Below, in pieces: positions 12,587 to 24,300 of a stretch of DNA of 64,000 nt. Numbering within the stretch: position 1 is the first letter of the stretch; each line of letters begins with the position of its first letter. Under the pieces are notes generated by a model. The model searched no databases. It had not been told where the DNA came from and saw only the letters and a list, made by a program, of their open reading frames with translations. The translations under genes and the position numbers were made by a program. This stretch comes from Anaeramoeba ignava (Eukaryota > Metamonada > Anaeramoebidae), in the NCBI GenBank assembly GCA_028826165.1, contig JAPDFW010000074.1:361535-425534 (forward strand), read 5' to 3'.

Positions 12587-15500
12587 TTAATTCTTTTCTT
12601 TTCTTTTATCAATTTCTTTTTGAATTTTAATAATTTTTTTATGAATTTTATCATTTTCAGATTTTAATTTTTGAGTATTTTCCATAAGATATTGCCAAGT
12701 TTGATTAATATTAAGAATTTTTTCATCAGAAGAATGTAAACCAGCTTCAGTCATTCCTTTCATATAAAGTCTAAATAAAATAAAAAATAAATTATTAAAA
12801 TTTAAATTAAAATTAAAATAAAAAATTCTTCACCTTTCCCAATAAGAAAAATGTCTTAAAAATGAACTTGGATATAATGATCCAGATATTGGTGAATAAA
12901 CTTGATTAAGATAAATATCTTTTCTTTGGTTCATATAAGTCCATAAAGAATAAGTATATTTAGATAATTCAAAATCATTTCTTTCTTTATCACAATTTCC
13001 CAAAAAAGTGCCAAATCTTAAAGAATAAACATGTTCAATAACTCCCAATAAGAAATCCTCATTAAACTCAAAAGCATTAGGATATTGTCTCCAAAATTGA
13101 TAAACACAATCCATCCATTGCAAGAAAACAGGAGATCTTTGTTTATCCTTTGATTTTTTATCAGCATGACCATGTCTTTGTGAAAATTTATGACCAAAAC
13201 TTAACCAATCCTTTTCAATTAAAACAATAAATCCATTAAATGTTCTGTAATAAGGATCCAATATTAATTCAGCAAGTGAACAAACTTGAGCTGTTCTATC
13301 CCAGCCATCAGAACAATGAACAAGAATAGAATATTTATCTTCAATATATTTAGCTGTTACTGTTGACCAATAAACAATTTTTTGTAAATGTAAAAACCAA
13401 TTTGTTTCTTCCAATTTAGTAAGCCATTTCTTATCATTAAGAACTGCATTTTGTGATATTTTGATTAGTTTCTTCAGAGATCCTCTCATAACATGAATAT
13501 TATCTATTCCTAAAAATGTTAATTTGCAATCGGAATAAAAATCTGTATTTTCAAATCCTCCTCCTTTAGCTTTATTAGTAACTGCATTTGCTTTTGGTCT
13601 ACAATCAAATATTTGGAGTTTAAATCCTTTACTATTAAGTTTTCTTATATTTTTTAATAATTTTTCATCATTTGCATTTCTTGAATCAGCAAATCCTTTT
13701 CATTTAAAATTTTTTTTTTTTCCGATTTTTAAAAATTTTTTCCGATTTTTAAATAATTTTTTTCTTTTTACCTGTTTTTGGTTGTGATGATCTACAAAGA
13801 ACAGCTTCACTATCTGGACTTTTCCAAGTTAAAACTGGTAATCTATTTTTTGTTCTGAATTTAGAACAATCTTTTATTTTCTGTTCCATTTTACTTGGAA
13901 AACCAAATATTCTTGGATAAGTAGGACAAAGAGAATAATCTTTATTTATATCATATATTCTCCAATCTCCAGATTCAAAAATTAATCCTATTTTAAAAAT
14001 TTAAATTAAAAAAATTTTTTAATTGAAAAAACCAATAAATTATTATAAAATTATTTTGATTTACCTTGTCTTTGATATTCTTTAACTGGATCATAAATTG
14101 ACCAACCTAAATCTTTTATTTCAGAGTTTTTATGAAAGAATGAAAATGTTTTACGAACATCTGAAATAAATGCTCTTTGGAAAATTTTAATAAAAATTTC
14201 TCTTCTACTATGATTTTCTTGAAGAAAATAAAAACGATAAGTTCTAAAATCTTTACAAACAACTTTAATTCCATATGAATATTCTTTTCGACTTTTTTGT
14301 CCTCCTATTTTTTCAGCTCTTTCAATAATTCCATGAGGAATATCTGGAAGTTCTTCACTTAATTGATTATTCTAAGAATATTTATTTTAATATTTTAATA
14401 TATAATATTTAATTTAATATTTAATTTTAATATTTATTTTAATATTTATTTTAATATTTATTTTAATATTTATTTTAATATTTATTTTAATATTTATTTT
14501 AATATTTATTTAATATTTAATTTAATATTTAATTTAATATTTAATTTTAATATTTAATTTAATATTTAATTTAATATTTATTTTAATATTTATTTTAATA
14601 TTTATTTTAATATTTTATTTTAATATTTATTTTAATATTTAATTTAATATTTTTATATTTAATATAATATTTTAATATTTTAATTTAATTTTTAATATTT
14701 AATTTTAATTTTAAAATTTAAATTTAATTTATTTTATTTTATTTTATTTAATTTAATATTTAATTTAATATTTAATTTAATATTTAATTTAATATTTAAT
14801 TTAATATTTAATTTTAATATTTAATTTAATATTTAATTTTAATATTTATTTTTAAATTTATTTATTTAATTTTTATTTATTGATTAAATTTAATATTTGT
14901 TCATATTTTTTAATATTTAATAATATTTATTTTAATTTTAAAATATTTAATTTAATTTTTTAATTTTAATATTTTAATTTAATAAAAATTTATATTTAAA
15001 TTTAATTTAATATTTAATTTATTTTAATATTTAAATTTATTTTTAATATTTAATTTAATAAATTTTAAATTTATTTTAATATTTATTTTAATATTTAATT
15101 TAATATTTATTTTAATATTTTATACATAAATAGATTCATCATCAGGTATAAAATATAATCTATAACTTGTTAATATAAGTTCTCCTAAAATATTTAATTG
15201 TGATTCTGTATTTTTTTTATTATAAATTATTGTAACATTTTTGCTGATTCAATTAATTGTTCATTTTCAATATGAATAACTTTTTTTTGAACTGATTTTA
15301 AAAAATGTGAATCTTTTGTTGCAACTTGAATAACTCCATCTAAAAATAATTTAAATTTATAAATACAATCCAATTCAATCCAATTTAATAAAGAAATAAT
15401 TTTGGAATTATAAATAAGGTATTTTTTTTTGATTAAATTATTTTTATTATTAAGAATAAAATACAGCTTAATTCATTTGGATTTTGATTTGAATTTTCAT

Positions 15501-15921
15501 TTTGATTTTGATTTGAATTTTCATTTTGATTTGAATTAGAATTTTCATTTGAATTTAAATTTTCATTTTGATTTGAATTTTGATTTGAATTTTGATTTGA
15601 ATTTTCATTTTGATTTTGATTTGAATTTTGATTTGAATTTTGATTTGAATTTTCATTTTGATTTGAATTAGAATCTGAATTAGAATTAGATTTAGAATTA
15701 GAATTAGAATTAGATTTTTTCTTTTGATTTTTTTTTAACGTTTCTTTTTTTTCTAAAGATTCATTTGAAAAAGAACTTCTTCTTTTTTTTGGTTTTTCAT
15801 TTTGTTTATTTTCTTTTGGAGAAACAACAGTTTTTCTTCTTTCTTTATTAATTTGTCTTGGAATTTGTTTTTGATTTGAATCTTTTTCTTTTTTTTTTCC
15901 AAATAAACCATAAACAATCAT
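12587..15921 (-). CDS. Myotubularin-family phosphoinositide 3-phosphatase
   Basis: Clear exons: 15433-15126, 14371-14065, 13987-13772, 13695-12834 and 12770-12587; phases agree. Myotubularins remove the 3-phosphate from PI3P and PI(3,5)P2 on endosomes. The N-terminal part resembles a PH-GRAM domain (GELILTSYRLYFIP). The phosphatase core shows SGDWRIYD, CRSSQPKT and the active-site loop HCSDGWDRTAQ, so the Cys-x5-Arg site is intact and activity is predicted. The C-terminal exon is a short Lys-rich coiled coil. Upstream, 15921-15465 reads as a Lys- then Ser/Asn/Gln-rich extension starting MIVYGLFGKKKEKD; it joins the PH-GRAM frame only after a frame change near 15,465, so its membership is probable rather than certain. 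A second break is a missing A in the run at 15238-15242. Start is 70 bp from the divergent DHX37 gene. Confidence 0.9.
14372..15125. repeat. TTTTAATATTTA repeat filling a myotubularin intron
   Basis: A 754-bp intron made mostly of 12-bp TTTTAATATTTA units with decayed stretches. On the minus strand the donor GTATAA is at 15125 and the acceptor CTTAG ends at 14372. The other well-fixed introns of this gene are 63-77 bp. Confidence 0.9.
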
Positions 15922-15991
15922 TATTTTAAAAAAATGAAAAAAAATGAAATTTTAATTTTTAATTTTTATTTTTTTAATTTAAAAAAAAAAT

Positions 15992-18900
15992 ATGAGAAGA
16001 AAAAAAAGAATTTCAAAACAAAAAAAATTAAAAAATAATAATCAAAATCAACAAGATTTATCAATTTTATCTCCAGAATTATCAGCTCAACTTGGAATAA
16101 CAAATGATTATCAAACTAATGATTTATCAAATCAAATTATAATTAATAAAAAAAATGAAAAAGAAATTGAAAAACAAAATCAAAAAAAACTTCAAAAAAA
16201 AATTGAAAAAAATCAACCTTTAAAAAAGAAAAGAATAAGTAAAAGAAAAGAAAAAAAACTTTGGAAATTAAAAATGAAACAAAATAAATTCATTTTAAAA
16301 GATAAATTAATTAATCAAGTTGCTAAAGGAAATCTTAATGATGATAAATTAAAATTATTTAGATCTTCAAAAAATTTAGGTAAAAAAGAAACTTTAAAAG
16401 AAAAACTTAAAAGAGGTTTATTGAAAAGAAAAAAAAAATCAAAATCAAAATTAATGAATAACAAATCAAGAAATTGAACAAGAAAGAACAAGAGAAAATC
16501 AAATTGAAAATCAAATCAAATTGGAAAATCAAAATGAAAATGAAATTGAAAATGAAAATGAAAATAAAAATCAAAATCAAAATAAAAATCAAAATCAAAA
16601 TCAAAATCAAAATCAAAATCAAAATCAAAATCAAAATCAAAATTGAAAATAAAAAAAATCAAAATCAAAATAAAAAAAATCAAAATCAAAAATAAAAATG
16701 AAATTGAAAAATAAAAAAGAAAAAAAATTCATTTCAAATTATAGATGAAAATCAAAATAAAAATCAAAAATTAAAGGAAAATCAAATTGAAAATCAAAAT
16801 CAAAATGAAAATGAAAATGAAAATGAAATTGAAAATCAAAATCAAAATCAAAATCAAAATCAAAATCAAAATCAAAATCAAAATCAAAATCAAAATCAAA
16901 ATCAAAATCAAAATCAAATTGAAAATGAAAATGAAAATGAAAATGAAAATCAAAATCAAAATCAAAATAAAATAAATTGTAGATGAAAATAATCAAAATC
17001 AAAATAAAAATAAATTAAAGAAAAGTTCATTTCAAATTGTAAGATGAAAATCAAAAAATCAAAATCAAAATAAAAAAGAAAAATCCATTTCAAATTAAGA
17101 AAATAAAAAAAAATCAAAATCAAAATCAAATCAAAAGAAATCAAAAATCAAAATCAAAATCAAAATCAAAATCAAAATCAAAATCAAAATCAAAATCAAA
17201 ATCAAAATCAAAATCAAAATCAAAATCAAAATCAAAATCAAAATCAAAATAAAAATCAAAATCAAAATCAAAATCAAAATCAAAATCAAAATCAAAATCA
17301 AAATCAAAATCAAAATGAAATTGAAAATAAAAATAAATTAAAGAAAAATCCATTTCAAATTATAGATGAAAATCAAAATAAAAATCAAAATAAATTAAAG
17401 GAAAATCAAATTGAAAATGAAAAGAAAATTGAAATTGAAATTCAAAATAATAAGGAAAATAAAGCTTTCTTTGTTCTTGTAAATAGAAAAAAAGAAATTC
17501 AAAAACATCGTTTAGAACTTCCTATTATTAGCGAAGAATATAATATTATAGACTATATTAGAAATGGAAACTTATTAATAATTTGTGGTGAAACAGGTTC
17601 AGGAAAAAGTTTACCAAATAGTTCTATTGTTTACACTCCTTATGGTCCTCAAAAAAATGGAAATTTAAAAAAAGGAGATTTAGTTTCTACTCCATTTAAT
17701 CAAAATTTTTCTAAAATTATTCAAATTTATCCTCAAGGAAAATTACCTGTTTATAGAATATTTTTTGATAATAATGATTTTGTTGATTGTAGTCTTGATC
17801 ATCTTTGGCTTGTTGATGAATATAAACTAAATAATTCAAATCCTCAAAAAAAACTTTATAAAACAAAACAATTGCTAAAATATATTAATCAAAATTCTTC
17901 AAAATTCAAATTCTCAATTCAAAATCCAGATCCTATATTCTTTTTCCCTCAAAAAATAGATATTGATCCTTATCTTTTTGGATTATCAATTTCATTTAAC
18001 GATATTTCTTCATCAAATAATTATTATCTATTCATCTATTTATTAGCTAAAAGATTTAATGATATTAACCAATTTCAAAACTATCAATCTTTTTATAAAC
18101 ATCTTCTCCACAACAAAAAATCAATTCCCAAAAAATTCATTTTTAATTCAATTTCTATTCGTGAAGAAATTATTCATTCTTTTCTTGATTTAAATAGCAA
18201 AATTACAAAATCAAACAATTTAATTTATCAAACAAAATTCCAAAAAATTGCTCAAAATATTCAATTAATAATTCAATCTCTTGGAGGTTTATGCACTATA
18301 AATAACCTCAAAAATGGAGAATTTCAATGTGAAATTATCTATTCAAATCCATTTAAATATAGAAATTTAAACAAATTTAATTTAATAAATCAACAAAAAA
18401 ATGTTCATTTAAAAAGATTTATTACTAAAATTGAAAAAAATCGAGAAGAAGAATGTTCTTGTATTTTAATTCAAGATTCTGATCATCTTTATCTCACAAA
18501 CAATTTCATAATAACTCATAATACAACTCAAGTTCCTCAATTTTTATATGAATCTGGTTATGGATCAATTAAAAGTTGTAAGTAAATAAATAATTTTTTT
18601 TGTTCAATATTTAAAATATTTAAAATATTTAAATAATAAAGCAAATCCAGGTAAAATTGGAATAACAGAACCAAGAAGAGTAGCTGCAGTTAGTATGGCG
18701 AAAAGAGTTTCAGAAGAATTAAATTTTAAACTTGGAGAAGAAGTTGGATATCAAATTAGATATGATAAAAAAATTAATGATAAAACAGTTATTAAATTTA
18801 TGACAGACGGAATATTACTTAAAGAAATTGAAAGTGATTTTCTTTTACAAAAATATTCAGTAATTATTCTTGATGAAGCACATGAAAGAACATTGAATAC

Positions 18901-21315
18901 TGATATTTTAATTGGTTTATTATCAAGAATTGTTATGATTAGAGCAAATTTATATTTGGAATCAAGAAAAAAGAAATTGAATTTGGAAAAGGAAATTGAT
19001 GATGATTTAATGGATGTAAACAAGAAAATTGATATTGGAAATAAACCAACACTTTTAAAATTAATAATCATGTCAGCAACTTTAAGAGTTGAAGATTTTA
19101 CTTCAAATTCAAATTTATTTCCAATTCCTCCACCTGTTGTAAATGTTGAATCAAGAAGATTTCCTGTAACAATTCATTTCAACAAAAAAACACCTTTGAA
19201 TGATTATATAAATGAAGCATTTGATAAAGTTGTCAAAATTCATAAATTTTTACCTTTTGGTGGTATTTTAGTATTTTTAACTGGGAAAAGAGAAATTATT
19301 GGTTTATGTAAAATGCTTAAAAAGAAATTTCCAATGAGAAAATTAGATCAAGATCATGAATTAAAAATGGAAATTGAATTTAAAAATTATTTTTTTGATG
19401 ATGAAGAAGAATTTAATAATTATAATGAAAATGAAAATGAAAATGAAAATGATTATGAAAGTGAATACGAAAATCAATTAAAAAATTTAGATCAAAATCA
19501 AGACTTAATTATTCCAGATTTAAAATCACAACCTTTATATGTTTTACCTTTATATTCTGCATTACCAACAAAAGAACAAATGAAAATATTTGAAGAAAAA
19601 CCAGAAAATACAAGATTAGTTGTTGTTGCTACAAATATTGCAGAAACTTCATTAACAATACCAGGAATTAAATACATTGTTGATAGTGGAAAAGTTAAAG
19701 AAAAAACATTTGATCCAAATACAAACATTTCCAAATATTCAATAGTATGGATATCAAAAGCATCAGCAGAACAAAGAGCAGGAAGAGCAGGAAGAATAGG
19801 ACCTGGTCATTGTTATCGTCTTTATAGTTCATCAGTTTTCCAAAATTTTTTCCCTAATTTTTCTCAACCTGAAATCAAACGTTTACCAATTGAAGATATT
19901 GTACTTCAAATGAAAAATATGGGAATTAATAATATTATTCATTTCCCATTTCCAACTTCACCAGAAGAAAAATCTTTGAAAAATGCAATTCGTATTTTAT
20001 TAAATCTTGAAGCAATTGAAAAATCTACTTATAAAATTACAAAATTAGGAAGAATACTTTCCCAATTTCCAGTTCTTCCAAGATTTGCAAAAATGTAAAT
20101 ATTTTATAAAAAATCATTTCAATAAAAAAATAATAATTAATTTTTTATTTAATTTAGGATTGTATTGGCAAAACAATATAATTGTCTTCTTTATATTATA
20201 GCTATTGTAGCTGCACTTAGTGTTTCAGAAATTTTTATAGATCAAGAAATTTTAATTGATGATGAAAATTCAAAAAAATTAAAAAAGAAAAATTATCTCA
20301 ATGGAAAAATTCAAAAAGTGATATTTTAGGAATTTTAAAAGCAATTGGAGCTTGGTTATATTCAGGTTGTTCTGAAAAATTTTGTATAGAAAATTATCTT
20401 AGATATAAATCAATGGTTGAAATTTATAAATTAATGCAACAATTATATTCAATTTGTTTAGAAATTTTCTCTTTAGAAAATGAAAATGAAAATGAAAATT
20501 TATTATCCAAAAAATATGTTAAATTATATAATCCAATTACTTCAATTTGGGAAAAACAAAATACTAATTTTCAAAATTTAAAACCACCAACAAAAACTCA
20601 AGAAAATCAAATTTGTCAAATTATAACAGCAGGTTTTTGTGATCAAATTGCTAAAAAAATTGGAAAAAAACAAAGTAAAAATCAAAACTTTGTTTTAACT
20701 GAATATTTATCATGTGAATCAGAAAAAATTCTTTATTTACATCCTTCTTCTTCATTATTTGAAGAACAACCAGAATATGTTGTTTATCATGAAATTATTG
20801 AAAGTTCAAAACCTTTTATGAAAGGAATAACAAAAATCGAATCAAATTGGTTATCAAAATTATCACCAAATTTATGTGAATTTTCAAAACCTTTAGAACA
20901 ACCTTCACCAAAATATTCTTCAGAAAAAGATCAAATAACTTGTTTTGTAATTCCAAGTTTTGGAATTCATTCATGGAAACTTCCACTTCTTGAGATTGAA
21001 ATTCCTTCACTTTCTGAAAGAGTTAAATATTTTGCATTATTTTTTCTTGAAGGAAAAATTTTTCCTCAATTAAATCAAATCAAACAATATTTAATTGAAT
21101 CACCTTCTATTATTGTTAAATCCTCTTCTTTTCCTCAAAAGAAAATTTATAATTTACTTCATATTTTACTTGAAAATCAAATTTGGTCAAAAAATTCTCT
21201 TATTAAAAAATGGGAAAATAATTCTCAATTTTTATTTGAAGAAATATCACTTTGGTTTAGAAAAAATAATCAAAAAAAACTTTATAATATTTGGAAAATA
21301 ATTACAAAAAATTAA
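15992..21315 (+). CDS. DHX37/Dhr1 DEAH-box RNA helicase, intein-interrupted
   Basis: Dhr1/DHX37 releases U3 snoRNA from the small-subunit processome in the nucleolus. The Lys-rich N-terminus (15992-16476) ends in [12 protein letters not shown], matching the family's conserved stretch. After a 630-bp hexamer tract with frame changes, an uninterrupted frame (17107-18577) gives [20 protein letters not shown] and Walker A CGETGSGK, then the intein, then [15 protein letters not shown]. Exons resume at 18642-20094 ([59 protein letters not shown]) and 20158-21315 (HA2/OB region, [23 protein letters not shown]). Introns 18578-18641 and 20095-20157 have GTAAGT/GTAAAT donors. One frame break: a missing A in the run at 20281-20286. 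Divergent from the myotubularin gene by 70 bp and 84 bp upstream of the BEACH gene. Confidence 0.93.
16477..17440 (+). repeat. CAAAAT/GAAAAT tract in DHX37 linker
   Basis: Nearly 1 kb of CAAAAT and GAAAAT hexamers. A longer sentence recurs through it: a TCATTTCAAATTATAGATG-like stretch at about 16,727, 17,026, 17,083 (shortened) and 17,350, followed by AAAATC repeats and AAATTAAAG. In the final copy this encodes [12 protein letters not shown] in frame with the helicase. Frames change several times before 17,107, so the tract has expanded as a unit and then taken single-base gains or losses; part of it could also be an unrecognised intron. Confidence 0.75.
17608..18522 (+). mobile_element. Intein (305 aa) in the Walker A motif of DHX37/Dhr1
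   Basis: The helicase frame reads ...CGETGSGK, then 305 in-frame residues not found in the family, then [10 protein letters not shown]. The insert has inteins' splicing blocks in order. Block A: residues 1-26, [13 protein letters not shown] and LKKGDLVS, with Ser as the first nucleophile. Block [12 protein letters not shown] (59-69), the Thr/Ser-x-x-His site as Ser62/His65. Block [16 protein letters not shown] (272-286). Block [15 protein letters not shown] (292-305), with penultimate His and terminal Asn, followed by Thr as +1 nucleophile. The middle (about 117-230) matches a LAGLIDADG endonuclease domain: [33 protein letters not shown] and a block-H-like [17 protein letters not shown]. Both expected catalytic acids look lost, so homing is probably dead while splicing should work. 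It must splice for the ATPase site to form. Confidence 0.93.
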
Positions 21316-21399
21316 GAATAGATTTTTTAATAATAAAAAAAATTTTTTTTTTTAGAATTTTATTTTTTCATTTTTTTTCTTTTTATTTAAATAAAGAAA

Positions 21400-24300
21400 A
21401 TGGAAAATAAAATTAAAATTTTTAAATTTTTATTTCTTTGGCAAAAATTTTCAAATTCAAAAACTTTTAAAAATCAAATACAATTAAGAAATGAACTTGT
21501 TGACAATTTTATTCTTCTTTTTTCAAATACTCCAAAATATTTTATTAAACTTCAATTAATGGAAAGTTCAAATATTTTTTATACTTTATTTTCAAGTTTT
21601 ATTTTTCAAATTCAAAAATTACAAAATAAAAAAAGTTTTGATAAATTTACAATTTCAATTACAAATTTATTAATTAAGAAAGAAACAATAAAATTATTTA
21701 AAGTACTTAATATGCTTGATTGTCCCAATGATCAATCTATTCAAGGGATGATAACATTATTACTTTCCTTATTAAACACAATTCAGAAAACAGATATTTT
21801 TCAAGAATTAACAGAATATTTTCTTCAAAAAAAAACATTTTTCCTTCCAATTAGCTTTTATTTTTATCCAGAAACATTTCCTATTGAATATTCAAATAAT
21901 GATCTGAATAATATCTCAAAAGAATTTTGTGATGATAAACTTATAAATTCTAATGATTATTTAAACAAAATTCTTAGAAATGAAGATTTAAGTTCTTCTT
22001 TAAACAATTTTGATAATCCAGCCTTTTTAATATTAGAATTACTAAATAATATTGCTTATCAAACAAATAATTTAAATGAATTTATTGACAATCAAAATTT
22101 ATTGAAGTTATTTAATCTTTTGAATCCAAAATATCCATCAAATTTACTCAGATTTGTTCTAAGAATAATTACTCAAATTTTCAAACAAGCAATTTCATCA
22201 AATTCAAAATCATTTCTCAGTTCTCCTCCAAATATTGTTCCATTTCTTTTGCATTTAGCAAATACAGAAAATAATACAGATTTTAAATGGGTTGTTGAAA
22301 TATTCCAATTTTTATTCTTCATTTTTCGTTTATTTAGTCTTGAATCTTCTTTTGTTTTATTTCAAAGCTTTGAAAAGAATGATGGATATAAATTAATGGA
22401 GAATTATCTAATTCATCTCGCAGAAACAAAAAACAAAGAAGATGATTTCCAATCCAAATTTGAAGAATTTATTACAACTTTTTCTCAATTTTCTTTTATC
22501 AAAAAACCTCAAAATTTACAAATTAGAAAATCTTCACTTTATCAAATAGATTCTTTTGATATTAATTCTACAAATCAAAAAACCAATTTGGAATATGAAA
22601 AAGAAAATATGTTGGATGCAACTAAATCTAACAATAAAATTATGAGGAATAAAAAACCAATAATAACTCTAATGAATATTTTCAATTCCAAAGCATTTGA
22701 TTGGAAAGTTGAATCACAAACACTCATTTCGATAACCAAAATTCTAAAAGCTCATCTAATCAATTTCCATTTCATTAATACTACAAATATGATTCCCATA
22801 TTATTTTCCAAATTTGATTCATTAAAAGATGAAGATCAAGATAATTTACTATCTTTTTTTGAATACATTACTTCATATCATAAAATTACTATTGAAAATG
22901 GAATATCATCTTATACAAGTCTTTTATTAAGTTATGAACCAAAAACAATTTTGAAAGTTTCAAATCACATTACAAAATTACTACAAAATCAAGAATTTAA
23001 TGAAATGTTGACAGAATCAGGAATAATTCTTATATTTTTTGAAATTATTAAAAGATTGAAAATTATGCATGAAATTGAAGGAAAAAGCAAAGAAGATGAT
23101 CAAGGAAAGCATGTTTATAACGAAATACTTTATACAAAACCTTTCAGATTTAAATTGGCATATGATTCCTTATTAAATCTTTTGTTGAAATTACTTAAAA
23201 ATAGTGAAGAAAATCGGCAAATATTTTGGACACAAGGAGCCTTTTCAATTCTTTTTGATTTGATAATGATAACAGATTCACCATGGAAAATTTTGAAAAT
23301 TTTATTATCAATTTCTTTCATTTCTGGACTTGATGAAGTTAAGAAAATCCTTTCAAGATTGATAATGTGTTTACCACTTTTGGGAAGTGCTTCAACACTT
23401 GATATTGATATTTTGATGAGAAGAGTTGATATATTAACATGTATATTGATAATATTTTATAAAAGACCAGAACTCAAGAATAATTTCGATTCAGGATTTG
23501 TTTGGATTTTTTCAGTTATTCATGGAATTGGAAAATCTATTGAAAATGAAATGAACAATTTAAGAAATTCAAAAAGTCAAGAAAAACTTGAGAATTTACA
23601 AGATGTTGAATTTTATGCTTTTATATTCATTGATATATTAATTAGAACATTAACAATAGCAGTTAATGGAAACAAGAAAAACCAAAAACTTTTGGAAAAT
23701 GAATTTAAATTCAAAACATTTTGTGACTCTTTAGAATCAACAAAATTATTCTTCTCTCCTTATTCTGAATTATTAATTGAAACATTTCTGAATCTTTCTG
23801 TTGGAGGAGGAATAAAAAGAAGAGCTATACTTTCAGAAAACTCAAAGAAATTAATGAAAGAAAAGCACATTTCTCATTTTTATACATCAATAATATCTCA
23901 AAATGAAAATATACTTTTGGAAATAATTAAATCAGAAAATTATTTTGAAATGAAAAAGAATGATGATGATAATATTTTATCAGTTCTTGAATTAATTTTT
24001 CCTTCTTATGATTTAAGGAATTCTGAACATTCTTTTATTATTTTATTTCCTGAAATGATCAAATTACTTTTTTCTTTAATTTCCAAACCAATAGAATCTC
24101 ATCATATAAAAACAGAAATTGTTGATAATGTGATTGAAGATATTATTTATCTTTCAGAATCAAACCAAATTAATTGTGAAAAACTCACTTCAATTTCCTT
24201 TATTAATGATCTACTTAATCTTTATAAAAAAATACTTATTGATGAGAATAATCCTTTACAACCTAAAATTATTCGCTTAATTCAAGTACTTAGTTCCCAT

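Noticed and set aside
16739-17353. Several minus-strand frames of (DFDF), (ILIL) and similar
   Set aside because: Shadows of CAAAAT/GAAAAT repeats in the DHX37 linker.
17608-18522. Spliceosomal intron instead of intein
   Set aside because: No GT...AG at the borders, frame open over 305 codons, and ordered intein blocks ending in His-Asn.
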